DNA of 64,000 nt from Arthrobacter caoxuetaonis (GCF_023921125.1 NZ_CP099466.1:2604001-2668000); one strand, 5' to 3'. Shown: positions 35,069 to 44,018, counted from the stretch's first letter. The notes: generated by a model not told the origin, from the letters alone. Numbers and translations are program-made.

Positions 35069-36085
35069 TTAGCCGCGCTGGTCCTGCTGCTCCCCGCTGG
35101 CGCTGTTCTGGCCGGCGCTGCCCTGGCTGGCACTGTCCTGGCCCGCCGGGGGCTGGCCCTGAGGCGTGTCCTGTGCTGGCTGCGGCGGCTCAGAAGCGAC
35201 ATTCCCTGCCGCAGGGGCGTGGCTCGGCGCACCCTGGGGAAGCCGGACCCCGTAGCGGGGACGGCCGTCCGGAAGGTCGGGGAACTGCCCGCGCGGTGTT
35301 TCCCCGGCGCGCGGGCCTGCCTGCGGCTGCCCGCTTCCCGTGCCGGGGGCCTGTGGAGACTGGACTTCGGCCGGACCGCGGGATCCCGCGGCGTCTGTTC
35401 CGGCGGCAGGGGCTTCACGCCGTCCGGCATCGCGGGTGCCGTAGGGGTCGGCCCAGGTGGACGGGCGCTCCGGCGCAGGCCCTGGCTGCTGGCCTTGATA
35501 CGGCGGCTGCTGCTGGTAGGGAGGCTGCTGGTACGGGGGCTGCGGTTGGCCCGGCTGCTGGAACGGCGCACCCGGCGCCGGGTGTCCGGCCTGGCCCACC
35601 ATGGGCAGCTGGGCCAGCAGGCGCCGCGCCTCGTGCGCCGCTTCCGGTGACACAACGACGTCGTAACTGGTCGCGACCATCTGGTTCGTGGACGTGAAGT
35701 CGCGGCGGCCACGCTGGAAGGCATAGGCCAGTACTCCGAACAGGAGCCAGAACACCGCGCCAAGCGCCATGGAGGGGATCAGGGAAATGTAGGAGTCACC
35801 ACCGCCGAAGAGCATGAGTGCCAGTCCCACGAAGAGACCGAACCAGGCTCCCGTTGCGGCACTGGACAAGGCGACCCGGGGGTACGTGAGCCGCCCCGTC
35901 ACCCGCTCCACGGATTTCAGCTCGTTGCCCACGATCGTGACGTTCTGGACCGGGAACTTGGAGTCAGCCAGGTAGTCGACGGCCTTCTGCGCATCAAGGT
36001 AGGCCGTGTAGCGGCCCACGAGCTCACCCCTGGGCAAGGTCCGTCCCGGATCACGCTGCGCAGAAGCGCCAAAGAGGTTCGACAT
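35069..36085 (-). CDS. General stress protein 17M-like membrane protein with Pro/Gln-rich tail
   Basis: This 338-residue protein starts with a small alpha/beta domain (GRYTAYLDAQKAVDYLADSKF, read in two parts, and VQNVTIVGNELKSVERV) like that of the YflT/GSP17M stress proteins. Two transmembrane helices follow (about residues 85-100 and 108-125). After a cytoplasmic segment the last 170 residues are low-complexity: PPYQQ repeats, then Pro/Gly/Ala/Arg-rich sequence. This tail is probably disordered. The repeat DNA may be prone to slippage. The function is not known. Confidence 0.75.
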   Translation of the reverse strand: MSNLFGASAQRDPGRTLPRGELVGRYTAYLDAQKAVDYLADSKFPVQNVTIVGNELKSVERVTGRLTYPRVALSSAATGAWFGLFVGLALMLFGGGDSYISLIPSMALGAVFWLLFGVLAYAFQRGRRDFTSTNQMVATSYDVVVSPEAAHEARRLLAQLPMVGQAGHPAPGAPFQQPGQPQPPYQQPPYQQQPPYQGQQPGPAPERPSTWADPYGTRDAGRREAPAAGTDAAGSRGPAEVQSPQAPGTGSGQPQAGPRAGETPRGQFPDLPDGRPRYGVRLPQGAPSHAPAAGNVASEPPQPAQDTPQGQPPAGQDSASQGSAGQNSASGEQQDQRG

Positions 36086-36192
36086 TCCCCCATTGTTTCG
36101 CAGTTGTGCCGCCAGTGGGTGGATGTATCGCTCGCAGTGAACGCGGCCACGCTCTCTCCGCGCCTGAATACGCCGATCCTGCTGCCGCCAAG

Positions 36193-36198
36193 TAGCCT
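36193..36198 (+). promoter_or_regulatory. Candidate -10 box (TAGCCT), MgtE-like gene
   Basis: TAGCCT ends 7 nt before the GTG at 36206, and no Shine-Dalgarno is present, so the mRNA is probably leaderless. Confidence 0.4.
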
Positions 36199-36205
36199 AA
36201 GTAGG

Positions 36206-37492
36206 GTGAGCACAAATCCTACGCGCGTCTTCGTTGCACGGCTGCTGGGCCTCGACGTCTTCGACCCCCTCGGCGACCGGCTCGGGCGCCTGCGGGACGC
36301 CGTCGTGCTGGACCGCGGCGCCGGGCGTCCTCCGCAGGCGGTCGGAATCGTGGTGGAAGTACCCGGCAAGAAACGCGTCTTTGTGCCCATCACGCGCATT
36401 ACCTCCATGGATCCCGGACAGATTATCTGCACCGGCCTGGTGAACCTGCGGCGCTTCCAGCAGCGCGGTGCGGAAATGCTGGTTGTCGCCGAGCTCTTTG
36501 ACAGCAAGGTGTCCCTGGCGGACGGAAGCGGCGACGCCACCGTGGAGGACATCGCCATTGAACAGAACCGTGCGGGAGACTGGCACGTTTCAAGTCTTTT
36601 CGTCCGGCGCGGCGGTTCGCCGTCGCGGCTGCGCGGCCTCCGGCGGCGCGGCGAGCTGCTGATCGTCGACTGGGCTGAAATCGGCCACTGGGATATCACC
36701 GGCCCCCAGGCCGCAACCCAGTTCGTCGCCCAGCACGACGATTTGAAGGCTGCGGACTTTGCCGAGGCGCTCCACGAAATGAGCGGCAAGCGGCGAATCG
36801 AAGTGGCCAGCGAACTCCAGGACGAGCGCCTGGCAGACGTGCTCCAGGAACTTCCGGATGATGACCAGGTGCAGATCCTGCAGTCCCTGGATCTGGAACG
36901 CGCTGCGGACGTGCTGGAGGAAATGGATCCCGACGACGCCGCCGATCTCCTCAACGAGCTGCCGGAGGAGCAGAAGGAAGAGCTCCTGCAGCTGATGGAA
37001 CCGGAAGATGCCCGGGACGTGCGGCGTCTGCTGGAGTATGAGGAAGACACCGCCGGTTCGCTGATGACGCCGGTGCCGGTCATTCTTCCGCCCGAAGCCA
37101 CCGTCGCCGAGGCCCTGGCCCATGTCCGCCGGGAGGAACTGACTCCGGCCCTCGCATCCTCCATTTATGTCTGCCGGCCGCCGCTTGAGACCCCGACCGG
37201 ACGTTACCTCGGCGTCGTCCACATCCAGCAGCTCCTGCGCACGGCGCCGCCCGAAGCACTGGGCAACATCCTGGATACGGATCTGGAGGCCGTCCGGGAT
37301 TTCGCCAACATCGCCGAAATCTCCCGGATGCTCGCAACCTACAACTTGAACTCACTGCCGGTAGTGAACGACGCCGGGCGGCTCGTGGGAGCCGTCACCG
37401 TCGACGACGTGCTGGACCATCTGCTTCCGGATGACTGGCGCGCTTCTGATGAAACCGGCCCCATAACGTGGCAGGGAAGGAACAATGGCTGA
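36206..37492 (+). CDS. MgtE N-domain/CBS protein lacking the transport domain
   Basis: This 428-residue protein combines an N-terminal beta-rich region (FVARLLGLDVFDPLGDRLGR), an MgtE intracellular helical domain (ADVLQELPDDDQVQILQSLD in repeats, about residues 195-270), and a pair of CBS motifs (GSLMTPVPVILPPEATV; NSLPVVNDAGRLVGAVTVDDVLDHL). No transmembrane helices are present, so it cannot itself transport Mg2+. It may sense Mg2+ or nucleotides for a partner. I chose GTG 36206 because the -10 box precedes it and a PRC-like domain begins there; an ATG at 36104 has no homology. It overlaps the DUF1003 gene by 8 nt. Confidence 0.85.
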   Translation: MSTNPTRVFVARLLGLDVFDPLGDRLGRLRDAVVLDRGAGRPPQAVGIVVEVPGKKRVFVPITRITSMDPGQIICTGLVNLRRFQQRGAEMLVVAELFDSKVSLADGSGDATVEDIAIEQNRAGDWHVSSLFVRRGGSPSRLRGLRRRGELLIVDWAEIGHWDITGPQAATQFVAQHDDLKAADFAEALHEMSGKRRIEVASELQDERLADVLQELPDDDQVQILQSLDLERAADVLEEMDPDDAADLLNELPEEQKEELLQLMEPEDARDVRRLLEYEEDTAGSLMTPVPVILPPEATVAEALAHVRREELTPALASSIYVCRPPLETPTGRYLGVVHIQQLLRTAPPEALGNILDTDLEAVRDFANIAEISRMLATYNLNSLPVVNDAGRLVGAVTVDDVLDHLLPDDWRASDETGPITWQGRNNG

Positions 37493-38072
37493 GAAGAACC
37501 ATCCCCGTACCAACGGCCTCGACACTCCGCGCACCGCCCGAACCAGGTGGTTCCCCCGGCTGTCCCCAAACCCCGATGCCTTTGGCCACGCCACGGAGAA
37601 CTTCGCCCGCTTCATGGGCACCCCGCAGTTCCTGCTGTACATGACGGTGTTCTGCGTCCTGTGGCTCGTCTGGAACACGTGGGGCCCTGAGCCGCTGCGC
37701 TTCGACAGCGTGGCCCTGGGCTTTACCCTGCTGACCCTGATGCTTTCGCTGCAGGCTTCCTACGCCGCTCCCCTGCTGCTGCTGGCGCAGAACCGGCAGG
37801 ATGACCGCGACCGGGTGTCCATGCGGCAGGACCGGGAACGTGCCGAACGCAACCTCCTCGACACCGAGTACCTCACCCGCGAAATTGCCGAGCTGCGCAT
37901 TGCGCTGCGCGAGGTAGCTACCCGTGACTATGTACGTTCCGAGATCCGGGGACTGCTCGAAGAGCTGATCGAGGCCAACGATGCCCGGGACGAGGGCCAG
38001 CGGCGCGGGCAGCAGCGGCGCCGTACGCCGGATGGATCCGCTTCGCTGTCCAAGAGCGCAGGAGACGACTAG
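37485..38072 (+). CDS. DUF1003 membrane protein
   Basis: This 195-residue protein matches DUF1003. It has two transmembrane helices (FLLYMTVFCVLWLVWNTW and FTLLTLMLSLQASYAAPLLLL, about residues 48-65 and 80-100) separated by the conserved short loop, then a cytoplasmic segment rich in Arg/Glu that should form a coiled coil (RQDRERAERNLLDTEY onward). The start overlaps the MgtE-like gene by 8 nt, indicating coupled expression. DUF1003 genes often neighbour MgtE-type proteins, which suggests a link to ion homeostasis; this is inference. Confidence 0.87.
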   Translation: MAEKNHPRTNGLDTPRTARTRWFPRLSPNPDAFGHATENFARFMGTPQFLLYMTVFCVLWLVWNTWGPEPLRFDSVALGFTLLTLMLSLQASYAAPLLLLAQNRQDDRDRVSMRQDRERAERNLLDTEYLTREIAELRIALREVATRDYVRSEIRGLLEELIEANDARDEGQRRGQQRRRTPDGSASLSKSAGDD

Positions 38073-38075
38073 GCG

Positions 38076-39230
38076 GTGCCCGCAAACCAGATTGACCCCT
38101 CCCTGCACCAGAAGGCCCGCACGGCCATGGACCGGGTCATCGATCCGGAACTGCGCCGGCCCATCACCGAACTCGGAATGCTGCGCAGCGTCGAGGTGGA
38201 TGAGCGCGGCGCGGCCCGGATCGGTGTCCTGCTCACCATCGCCGGGTGCCCGCTGCGCGAAACCATCACCGCCGACGTCGAACGCGAGCTCTCAGCTGTC
38301 CCGGGCATCACGTCCGTCAGCGTGGACCTCGATGTGATGAGCCCGGAACAGCGGGAAGAACTCAAGACGCGGCTCCGGGGTCCCGGCGGCCAGCGCGGAG
38401 TACCGTTCAACCGGCCCGGCTCCCTCACCCGCGTCTACGCGGTTGCCAGCGGCAAGGGCGGTGTGGGCAAGTCAACGGTCACGGTCAACCTGGCAGCAGC
38501 GATGGCGGCGTCCGGGCTTCGTGTGGGAGTGATCGACGCCGATGTCCACGGTTTCTCCGTTCCGGGACTGCTGGGAATCACTGCGCCGCCGACCCGCGTC
38601 GACGAAATGATCCTGCCTCCCGTCGCGTACGGCATCAAGACAATCTCCATCGGCATGTTCCTCGACGGCAACAAGCCAGTCGCCTGGCGCGGCCCCATGC
38701 TGCACCGGGCCCTGGAACAGTTCCTCACTGACGTCTACTTCGGCGATTTGGACGTGCTCCTGCTCGACCTGCCGCCGGGTACCGGTGACATCGCGATCTC
38801 CGTGGGACAGCTGCTGCCCTCCTCCGAGATCCTTGTGGTGACCACCCCGCAGGCTGCTGCCGCCGAAGTGGCTGAGCGCGCCGGAACGGTGGCGGCCCAG
38901 ACCGGACAAAAGGTTGCCGGCGTCATCGAGAACATGTCCTGGCTGCCGCTGCCGGGAGGCGAAAGGATGGAGCTCTTCGGCTCCGGCGGCGGTGCGCTGG
39001 TATCCGGACGCCTGGGTACGGCACTGGGGTATGAGGTTCCGCTGCTCGGAAGCATTCCGCTGGATGTCCGCCTGCGGGAAGGCGGGGACGCCGGGCTGCC
39101 TGTGGTCCTGGATGAGTCCGCCGTGGAACCGGAAAGCGCGGGGGCCGAACTGCGCAGGATCGCAGCAACGCTCGCCAACCGTCCGCGCGGCCTTTCCGGG
39201 CTGAATCTGGGGGTTTCCCCGCGTTCCTGA
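38076..39230 (+). CDS. mrp: Mrp/ApbC family ATPase, putative Fe-S carrier
   Basis: This 384-residue P-loop ATPase has an N-terminal MIP18/DUF59 domain (residues about 12-90, with DPELRRPITELGM and GCPLRETI) and a ParA-like domain with the deviant Walker A SGKGGVGKST (125-134), DADVHGFSVPGLLG and DLPPGTGDIAISV. Mrp proteins carry or assemble [4Fe-4S] clusters. The C-terminal region reads ENMSWLPLPGGERMELFGSGGG: the usual CxxC cluster ligand pair is absent, as I believe is common in actinobacterial members. It begins 3 nt after DUF1003, in the same operon. Confidence 0.92.
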   Translation: MPANQIDPSLHQKARTAMDRVIDPELRRPITELGMLRSVEVDERGAARIGVLLTIAGCPLRETITADVERELSAVPGITSVSVDLDVMSPEQREELKTRLRGPGGQRGVPFNRPGSLTRVYAVASGKGGVGKSTVTVNLAAAMAASGLRVGVIDADVHGFSVPGLLGITAPPTRVDEMILPPVAYGIKTISIGMFLDGNKPVAWRGPMLHRALEQFLTDVYFGDLDVLLLDLPPGTGDIAISVGQLLPSSEILVVTTPQAAAAEVAERAGTVAAQTGQKVAGVIENMSWLPLPGGERMELFGSGGGALVSGRLGTALGYEVPLLGSIPLDVRLREGGDAGLPVVLDESAVEPESAGAELRRIAATLANRPRGLSGLNLGVSPRS

Positions 39231-39270
39231 CTGTGGCCAGGGCGTTGGAAGGGTCCGTCTGAGGGGACGG

Positions 39271-39732
39271 CTAGGTTGCTTCCACGTCGAAGGGCGCTCT
39301 TTCCCCTTCGCCCAGGCGCTCGAGGCGCTGGAAAGGCGGAGCGGGCATGGAGGCTGCGGCCGCAGCCGGAGCTGCCGCAGTTGCTGCTGTTGCCGCCGTT
39401 GCCGCGGCTGCGGTGGCCGTCACCGTTGCGGGGCGCCGGGCTGGATTCGGAGCCGACGCCGGCCGCACGGCTTCTTCGACGTCGTCGAGCAGTGCTTCCT
39501 TGATGATCCGCCGCGGGTCATACTGGCGCGGATCAAGCTTCCGCCAGTCGACGTCATCAATTTCGGGACCGACTTCTTCACGAAGCTGTTCCCTTGCCCC
39601 GGTGGCCATCCGGCGCAGCTCGCGCACCAGGCGGGCCAGCTGGGAAGCGTATTCCGGCAGGCGCTCGGGTCCAAGAATGGCAACGGCAAGGATCGCCAGC
39701 ACGATGAGCTCACTGCCATTTATTCCGAACAC
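39271..39732 (-). CDS. tatB: Sec-independent translocase subunit TatB
   Basis: This is a 153-residue component of the twin-arginine export receptor. It has one N-terminal transmembrane helix (GSELIVLAILAVAILGPERLP), the conserved GPERLP hinge, and an amphipathic helix (ASQLARLVRELRRMATGARE). The tail is an Ala/Thr/Pro-rich low-complexity stretch of about 50 residues, probably disordered. It lies downstream of the sigma/anti-sigma pair, as in the M. tuberculosis sigE locus, but here no htrA protease gene intervenes. A 50-nt gap separates it from the anti-sigma gene. Confidence 0.92.
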   Translation of the reverse strand: MFGINGSELIVLAILAVAILGPERLPEYASQLARLVRELRRMATGAREQLREEVGPEIDDVDWRKLDPRQYDPRRIIKEALLDDVEEAVRPASAPNPARRPATVTATAAAATAATAATAAAPAAAAASMPAPPFQRLERLGEGERAPFDVEAT

Positions 39733-39782
39733 GTTTGAAGGTTACCTTTTCCCGAAGGAAACAAGCCACTCAGAGAATGGGC

Positions 39783-40700
39783 TCACAGTGATCCCCCGGC
39801 TCCGGCAAGAACCGACAGGCCGCGCAGGATCCGCTGCACAGCAGTGTCTTCCCCGTCCGAAGCGGGAACCAGCAGGCGTGCAGACTCACTCAGTGAGAGT
39901 TCGCTGACAGCGCCGGTCATCGTTTCAGCGGGAGCAGATGAGGCCAGCGTGTACGTCACATTTCCGGTAGACAGGACCGCTTCGCCCGGCCGGGACGGCG
40001 CCTGCCAGATCCGCGGTGCCGTCGGAGTGCCCTCCTGCGCGGTGAACCCAGCCTCGGCGACGGGACGGCCGCTGACCGCGTGCAGGACTTCGTTGTTCTT
40101 CCCTCCCTGCCAGGGCCGCTGTTCGTAGAGCAAAATTTTCTCTTCGCCGCGTACCAGCACCAGGGCGACAGCAGGGCGCCCGGCCACCGTCTCGGTCCGG
40201 GCGCTTTCCACCGTGAACCCCAGTTCGGCCAGTTCCGGGCAGGACCACCCCGAATTCCGCAGCTCAGCCAGCTCCTCGGAGGACAGCTCGTCCTCCGGTT
40301 CCTCCGCAATGTCATTCCAGCCTGCCAGCAGGTGTGCCTGCTGCGGCGCGGTGAGCGGCTCATCAGCCAGCGTGCCCAGAACATAGGCCCCGGCGAGGAC
40401 GAAGCCGGAGACCAGCGTCAGGACGCTCCCGAAGGCCAGCACATATCTGCCCGGCCGCGAAGGTGCCGCAGGTTCCGGTGGAACAGTCCCGCTCCCCGGA
40501 CCGGCTACGATCCTCCGGGCCAAATCCTCCCCGGGCGCTGGGATGTTCATCGCGCGGAGGCGGCTCCGCAGGCGGCGTTCCTCTTCCACCAGGCACCGGC
40601 AAGTGGCGCAGTGCTCCAAGTGCGCTTGGACAGCGGCCTGTTTGCGGTGCGGAAGCTCAGCGTCCAGGAACTCGCGAAGATGTCGTTTCGGGTGGCGCAT
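39783..40700 (-). CDS. Zinc-binding anti-sigma factor (RseA-like)
   Basis: This 305-residue membrane protein should hold the ECF sigma factor encoded just upstream. The start is the ATG ending at 40700 (MRHPKRHLREFLDAEL). The cytoplasmic domain contains the zinc anti-sigma motif HLEHCATC (H-x3-C-x2-C, residues about 32-39). One transmembrane helix follows near residue 85 (YVLAFGSVLTLVSGFVLAG), then a large outer domain of about 190 residues that resembles sensory domains of other anti-sigma proteins. The gene is 5 nt after the sigma factor stop. Confidence 0.87.
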   Translation of the reverse strand: MRHPKRHLREFLDAELPHRKQAAVQAHLEHCATCRCLVEEERRLRSRLRAMNIPAPGEDLARRIVAGPGSGTVPPEPAAPSRPGRYVLAFGSVLTLVSGFVLAGAYVLGTLADEPLTAPQQAHLLAGWNDIAEEPEDELSSEELAELRNSGWSCPELAELGFTVESARTETVAGRPAVALVLVRGEEKILLYEQRPWQGGKNNEVLHAVSGRPVAEAGFTAQEGTPTAPRIWQAPSRPGEAVLSTGNVTYTLASSAPAETMTGAVSELSLSESARLLVPASDGEDTAVQRILRGLSVLAGAGGSL

Positions 40701-40705
40701 TGTGC

Positions 40706-41317
40706 CTAGTTCGCTCCCGCCACGCGGGGCATCTTCAGGCCTACCGACGGCGCCCGGCGCTGGGCAGGATCGCGGTGTGCAAGCTTTTCCTTGAGCATGG
40801 TGCGTCCCCGGTGGATCCGGGAACGCACTGTGCCGAGCTTTACGCCCAGGGCCTTCGCTACTTCGTCGTAGGAGAGCCCTTCCAGGTCGCACAGGACGAC
40901 GGCGGCACGGAAGTCGGGCGGCAGCTCTTCCAGCGCCCGCTGGATGTCTACGTCAAGATTATTGAACTCGAAGCTCCGCTCCGGGCCGGGGCCCTGGCTG
41001 GGGAGCCGGCTTTCTGCTTCCTCGCTCATGCCGTCGAACCGGATCCGGCTTCGGCGCCGGGCCTGGTCCAGGAACAGATTGGTGGTGATGCGGTGCAGCC
41101 AGCCGTCCAGCGTACCCGGCTGGAAGTTCGCCAGTGAGCGGAAGACGCGGACAAAGACTTCCTGCGTCAGGTCTTCGGCGTCGTGCTTGTTGCCGGTGAG
41201 CCGGTAGGCCAGCCGGTACACCTTTGCCGAGTGCGCTTCCACCACTTCCTGCCAGGACGGACGTACCCAATCGGCGTCCTCTGGTGCAGGGGCTGCAACG
41301 TCCACTGATCCCGTCAC
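40706..41317 (-). CDS. sigE: ECF RNA polymerase sigma factor (SigE-like)
   Basis: This 203-residue ECF sigma factor starts at GTG 41317 ([14 protein letters not shown]), with a strong GGAGGAGAACC ribosome-binding site just before it; a frame reaching 41626 has no homology. Region 2 (about 40-105) shows [23 protein letters not shown] and [17 protein letters not shown] in pieces, and region 4 (about 135-190) shows [16 protein letters not shown] and [11 protein letters not shown]. The neighbours (anti-sigma, tatB, mrp, O-methyltransferase) match the mycobacterial sigE surroundings, so it likely controls envelope-stress genes. Confidence 0.88.
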   Translation of the reverse strand: MTGSVDVAAPAPEDADWVRPSWQEVVEAHSAKVYRLAYRLTGNKHDAEDLTQEVFVRVFRSLANFQPGTLDGWLHRITTNLFLDQARRRSRIRFDGMSEEAESRLPSQGPGPERSFEFNNLDVDIQRALEELPPDFRAAVVLCDLEGLSYDEVAKALGVKLGTVRSRIHRGRTMLKEKLAHRDPAQRRAPSVGLKMPRVAGAN

Positions 41318-41659
41318 GGTTCTCCTCCCTTCACAGCGCAAGGCACTTGCCCTTTCCAGGTTTGGCTGTGTAGGGGCACGCGATCTCAGCAAGTTCGAAA
41401 TCCATGTTCGCGCATCTTTCTGGGAATTTGCTGTTAGCACGCTAGGCGCCGGCACACAAGTAGCCCCGCATTCGCGTTCCGGGCCGATTCGCCGGCGCCG
41501 CACGGCCGTGCCGGAGGGAATTAGGGTCCGGCGGGCCTTAAGCTTGTACTGGCTGGATGCATCCGACATCCGCCGGGCAGCCCGGACAGGGATTTCCGAC
41601 GCCGGATTCCACCGCCGGTTCCACACACCACCGCATCAAACCGAAAGAGACCTGCATCC
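41318..41659. other. 342-nt divergent region between sigE and O-methyltransferase
   Basis: Besides the sigE ribosome-binding site (GGGAGGAG on the minus strand) and GAAAGAG before the methyltransferase, a GGAAC on the minus strand (41476-41480) sits 18 nt before TGTGTG, loosely like an ECF promoter. No ORF of interest or stable terminator was found. Confidence 0.4.
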
Positions 41660-42301
41660 ATGAGCGCCGAAAAGCAGACGACCTGGTCCTACACCGAGGC
41701 GCTGCCCTTCGAGGATGAAGTCCTGCTCCGTGCCCGCGAACGGTCGCACGAGCTGGGAGTCGCGCCGGTGAGCACCGGAGTCGGAGCGGCGCTGACCGTA
41801 CTGGCAGCCTCTTCGAAAGCCCAGACCGTCGTGGAGATCGGAACCGGTGCCGGCGTATCAGGAGTTTGCCTGCTTCGCGGGCTGAGCCGGCAGTCCGTCC
41901 TGACCACCATCGACATCGACGTCGATCACTTGCGCGCTGCCCGCCAGGCCTACTCGGAGGCCGGTATCCCGGGGAACCGCACCCGGACCATTTCAGGCCG
42001 GGCGGCAGAGGTCCTCCCCCGGCTTACCGACAACGCCTACGATCTGGTCTTCATCGATGCTGACAAGCCCAACTTCGCGGTCTACACCGATCAGGCGGTG
42101 CGGCTGCTGAAACCGGGCGGACTGCTGATCGTCAACGGTGCCCTCGACAACGGCAGGGTTGCTGATCCGGCTGCACGCGAGCCGCTGACCAACACCATGC
42201 GGCAGGTCGGCAAGGTCATCCGGGAAAACGACGAACTGGTTTCCGCACTCCTGCCGACCGGCGACGGCCTGCAGCTCGCCGTGAAACTCGCACGCCGGTA
42301 A
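41660..42301 (+). CDS. Class I SAM-dependent O-methyltransferase
   Basis: This 213-residue methyltransferase resembles the catechol/caffeoyl-CoA O-methyltransferase family (M. tuberculosis Rv1220c). Motif I is VVEIGTGAGVSGVCLL, motif II TTIDIDVDHLRAAR, and the metal/substrate acid lies in LVFIDADKPNF. GAAAGAG precedes the ATG. It is divergent from sigE, an arrangement conserved in mycobacteria. The physiological substrate is unknown. Confidence 0.87.
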   Translation: MSAEKQTTWSYTEALPFEDEVLLRARERSHELGVAPVSTGVGAALTVLAASSKAQTVVEIGTGAGVSGVCLLRGLSRQSVLTTIDIDVDHLRAARQAYSEAGIPGNRTRTISGRAAEVLPRLTDNAYDLVFIDADKPNFAVYTDQAVRLLKPGGLLIVNGALDNGRVADPAAREPLTNTMRQVGKVIRENDELVSALLPTGDGLQLAVKLARR

Positions 42302-42312
42302 CCCGGGCGCGG

Positions 42313-42333
42313 GGACGCTTCTAGGAAGCGTCC
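42313..42333. terminator. Hairpin at the convergent stop region
   Basis: GGACGCTTC-TAG-GAAGCGTCC has perfect 9-bp arms and lies between the O-methyltransferase and pepA. The pepA stop codon (42321-42323) sits in the loop, so the hairpin includes the last pepA codons. Confidence 0.55.
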
Positions 42334-43949
42334 AGCCCCGCCAGGGTCCGGGCAGCACGGGCACGGAGGAAGGCGATGAGGAGCCGTGCCCCGAATCCCG
42401 TTGCACCCTTGGAGTATTCGTTGGTGTCAGAGCCGACTTCCATGGGGCCTGCAATATCCAAGTGGATCCAGGGTGTCTCACCAACGAATTTCTCGAGGAA
42501 CAGTGCGGCCAGGATCGCCCCTCCGCCCGCTTTGGCGCCGACCGGTGCAACATGGGCCAGGTCCGCTGTGTCCGACTCCAGCAGATAGTCATAATCCGGC
42601 ACCAGGGGCAGTTGCCACAGCGGTTCACCGGAACTGCTGCCAGCCGCTTCAAAGGCCGAAAGAAGATCCGAACGGTTACCGAAGAGAGCTGCGTGCCGCT
42701 TTCCCAGGCCGAGTGCTGCGGCTCCCGTGAGAGTCGCGACGTCGACCAGGACTTCAGGGTCCAGCTGGTCCGCTGCGTAGGCCAGCGCGTCCGCCAGGAC
42801 CATCCGGCCCTCTGCATCGGTGTTGCCGATTTCCACCGTGGTGCCGTTCCAAGTCCGCACGACATCTCCGGGGCGGTAGGACGAAGCACCAATCGCATTC
42901 TCAGCCAGGGCCAGGAGGCCCGTGACTTCGAACGGCAGGCCGAGTTCCGCTGCGGCCTGCACCACGGAGAGGACGACGGCGGATCCGGCCATGTCCATCT
43001 TCATGGCAGGCATGGATTCGCGGGGCTTCAGGGAAATTCCGCCTGAGTCGAAGGTGATGCCCTTCCCGACCAGGACCACCCCGCCGGCCTTCCCGGGCTT
43101 AGACGCCTTCCCGGCTGTCGCTGCAGCCGTTGTTCCCGGCCGATAGGTCACACACACCAGGCGCGGACCATGCGAGGATCCCGACCCCACTGCCATCAGG
43201 CCGCCAAATCCTTCGGCCGCCAGGCGGACGGGATTCCATTCCTCGTATTCCAGGCCGGAGGCTTCGGCCACGGCGCGGCTTTGTTCAGCCATCCAGGCCG
43301 GCGTGGCAATATCCGGCGGAGTGTTGGTGAGGTCGCGGGCCAGCCACGCCGCACGGGCCGCAGTTTCTGCGCGGACCAGGGCCTGCGGGTTCAAGCCGGT
43401 GACTTCCAGGTTCACGGCCATCGGCTTGGCTGCCGCCGATACCCCGGTTTTTGGCGCCCGGTAGCCACCGAGGAAGAAACCTTCCAGGAAGGCCTGCTGT
43501 GCCTGCAGCGGCAGGCCGTCGACCACGCTGGTGCGAATACGCTGTACCCCGAATGTCGCACGGGCCAAGCAGGCTCCCGCCCGCCGGAGGCTCTGGTGGG
43601 ATTCATCCCCCACGCCCAGGTAGATCAGTTTCCCAGGCAGGTCTGCCTTCCCGCGCGGCGGTTCCACCACCAGGTGCTCACCGGCTTTGCCGCTGATACC
43701 TGCGGCGTCGGCCCGGGAGGCCACGTCGATTCCGTAGCGGACTGCAGCTTCAACCGCACCGCGGCGCGGCTCCGGCACGGGACGGGCGCCGTCGCCGGCA
43801 CCCTCCTGGGCAGGTTCAGATGAGGGACCGGGCGCTATCGCCACGGCCAGGACATCCACGCCTTCCCCGGGTGCCGGGTTAAGGCCTGTGCCATCTCCCG
43901 GTTCACCGGAGCGCGGATCAAGCGGCGCAAGGCCGCTGACGTTTGTCAT
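42321..43949 (-). CDS. pepA: Leucyl aminopeptidase (M17)
   Basis: This cytosolic zinc aminopeptidase removes N-terminal residues from peptides. The start is the ATG ending at 43949 (542 residues, MTNVSGLAPLDPR) with GGAAG before it. The catalytic domain contains GKGITFDSGGISLKP, MKMDMAGSAVVL and the family signature NTDAEGRMVLADAL, supplying the two-metal ligands and the catalytic lysine and arginine. The N-terminal domain contains an extra Pro/Gly/Glu-rich stretch in the first 75 residues. It should share peptide turnover with pepP. Confidence 0.95.
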   Translation of the reverse strand: MTNVSGLAPLDPRSGEPGDGTGLNPAPGEGVDVLAVAIAPGPSSEPAQEGAGDGARPVPEPRRGAVEAAVRYGIDVASRADAAGISGKAGEHLVVEPPRGKADLPGKLIYLGVGDESHQSLRRAGACLARATFGVQRIRTSVVDGLPLQAQQAFLEGFFLGGYRAPKTGVSAAAKPMAVNLEVTGLNPQALVRAETAARAAWLARDLTNTPPDIATPAWMAEQSRAVAEASGLEYEEWNPVRLAAEGFGGLMAVGSGSSHGPRLVCVTYRPGTTAAATAGKASKPGKAGGVVLVGKGITFDSGGISLKPRESMPAMKMDMAGSAVVLSVVQAAAELGLPFEVTGLLALAENAIGASSYRPGDVVRTWNGTTVEIGNTDAEGRMVLADALAYAADQLDPEVLVDVATLTGAAALGLGKRHAALFGNRSDLLSAFEAAGSSSGEPLWQLPLVPDYDYLLESDTADLAHVAPVGAKAGGGAILAALFLEKFVGETPWIHLDIAGPMEVGSDTNEYSKGATGFGARLLIAFLRARAARTLAGLDAS

Positions 43950-44018
43950 GGACTTCCGGGAAACCTGCAAGGTACCCGTTGGCCTGGAAATCTGCCGGGG
44001 AGGACGCATGCAACCAGC

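Noticed and set aside
35500..35560. Repeat DNA in the stress-protein gene as a separate repeat element
   Set aside because: It simply encodes the PPYQQ low-complexity tail in frame.
36104..36205. ATG 36104 as start of the MgtE-like protein
   Set aside because: The extra 34 residues have no homology and would place the -10 box inside the coding region; GTG 36206 is preferred.
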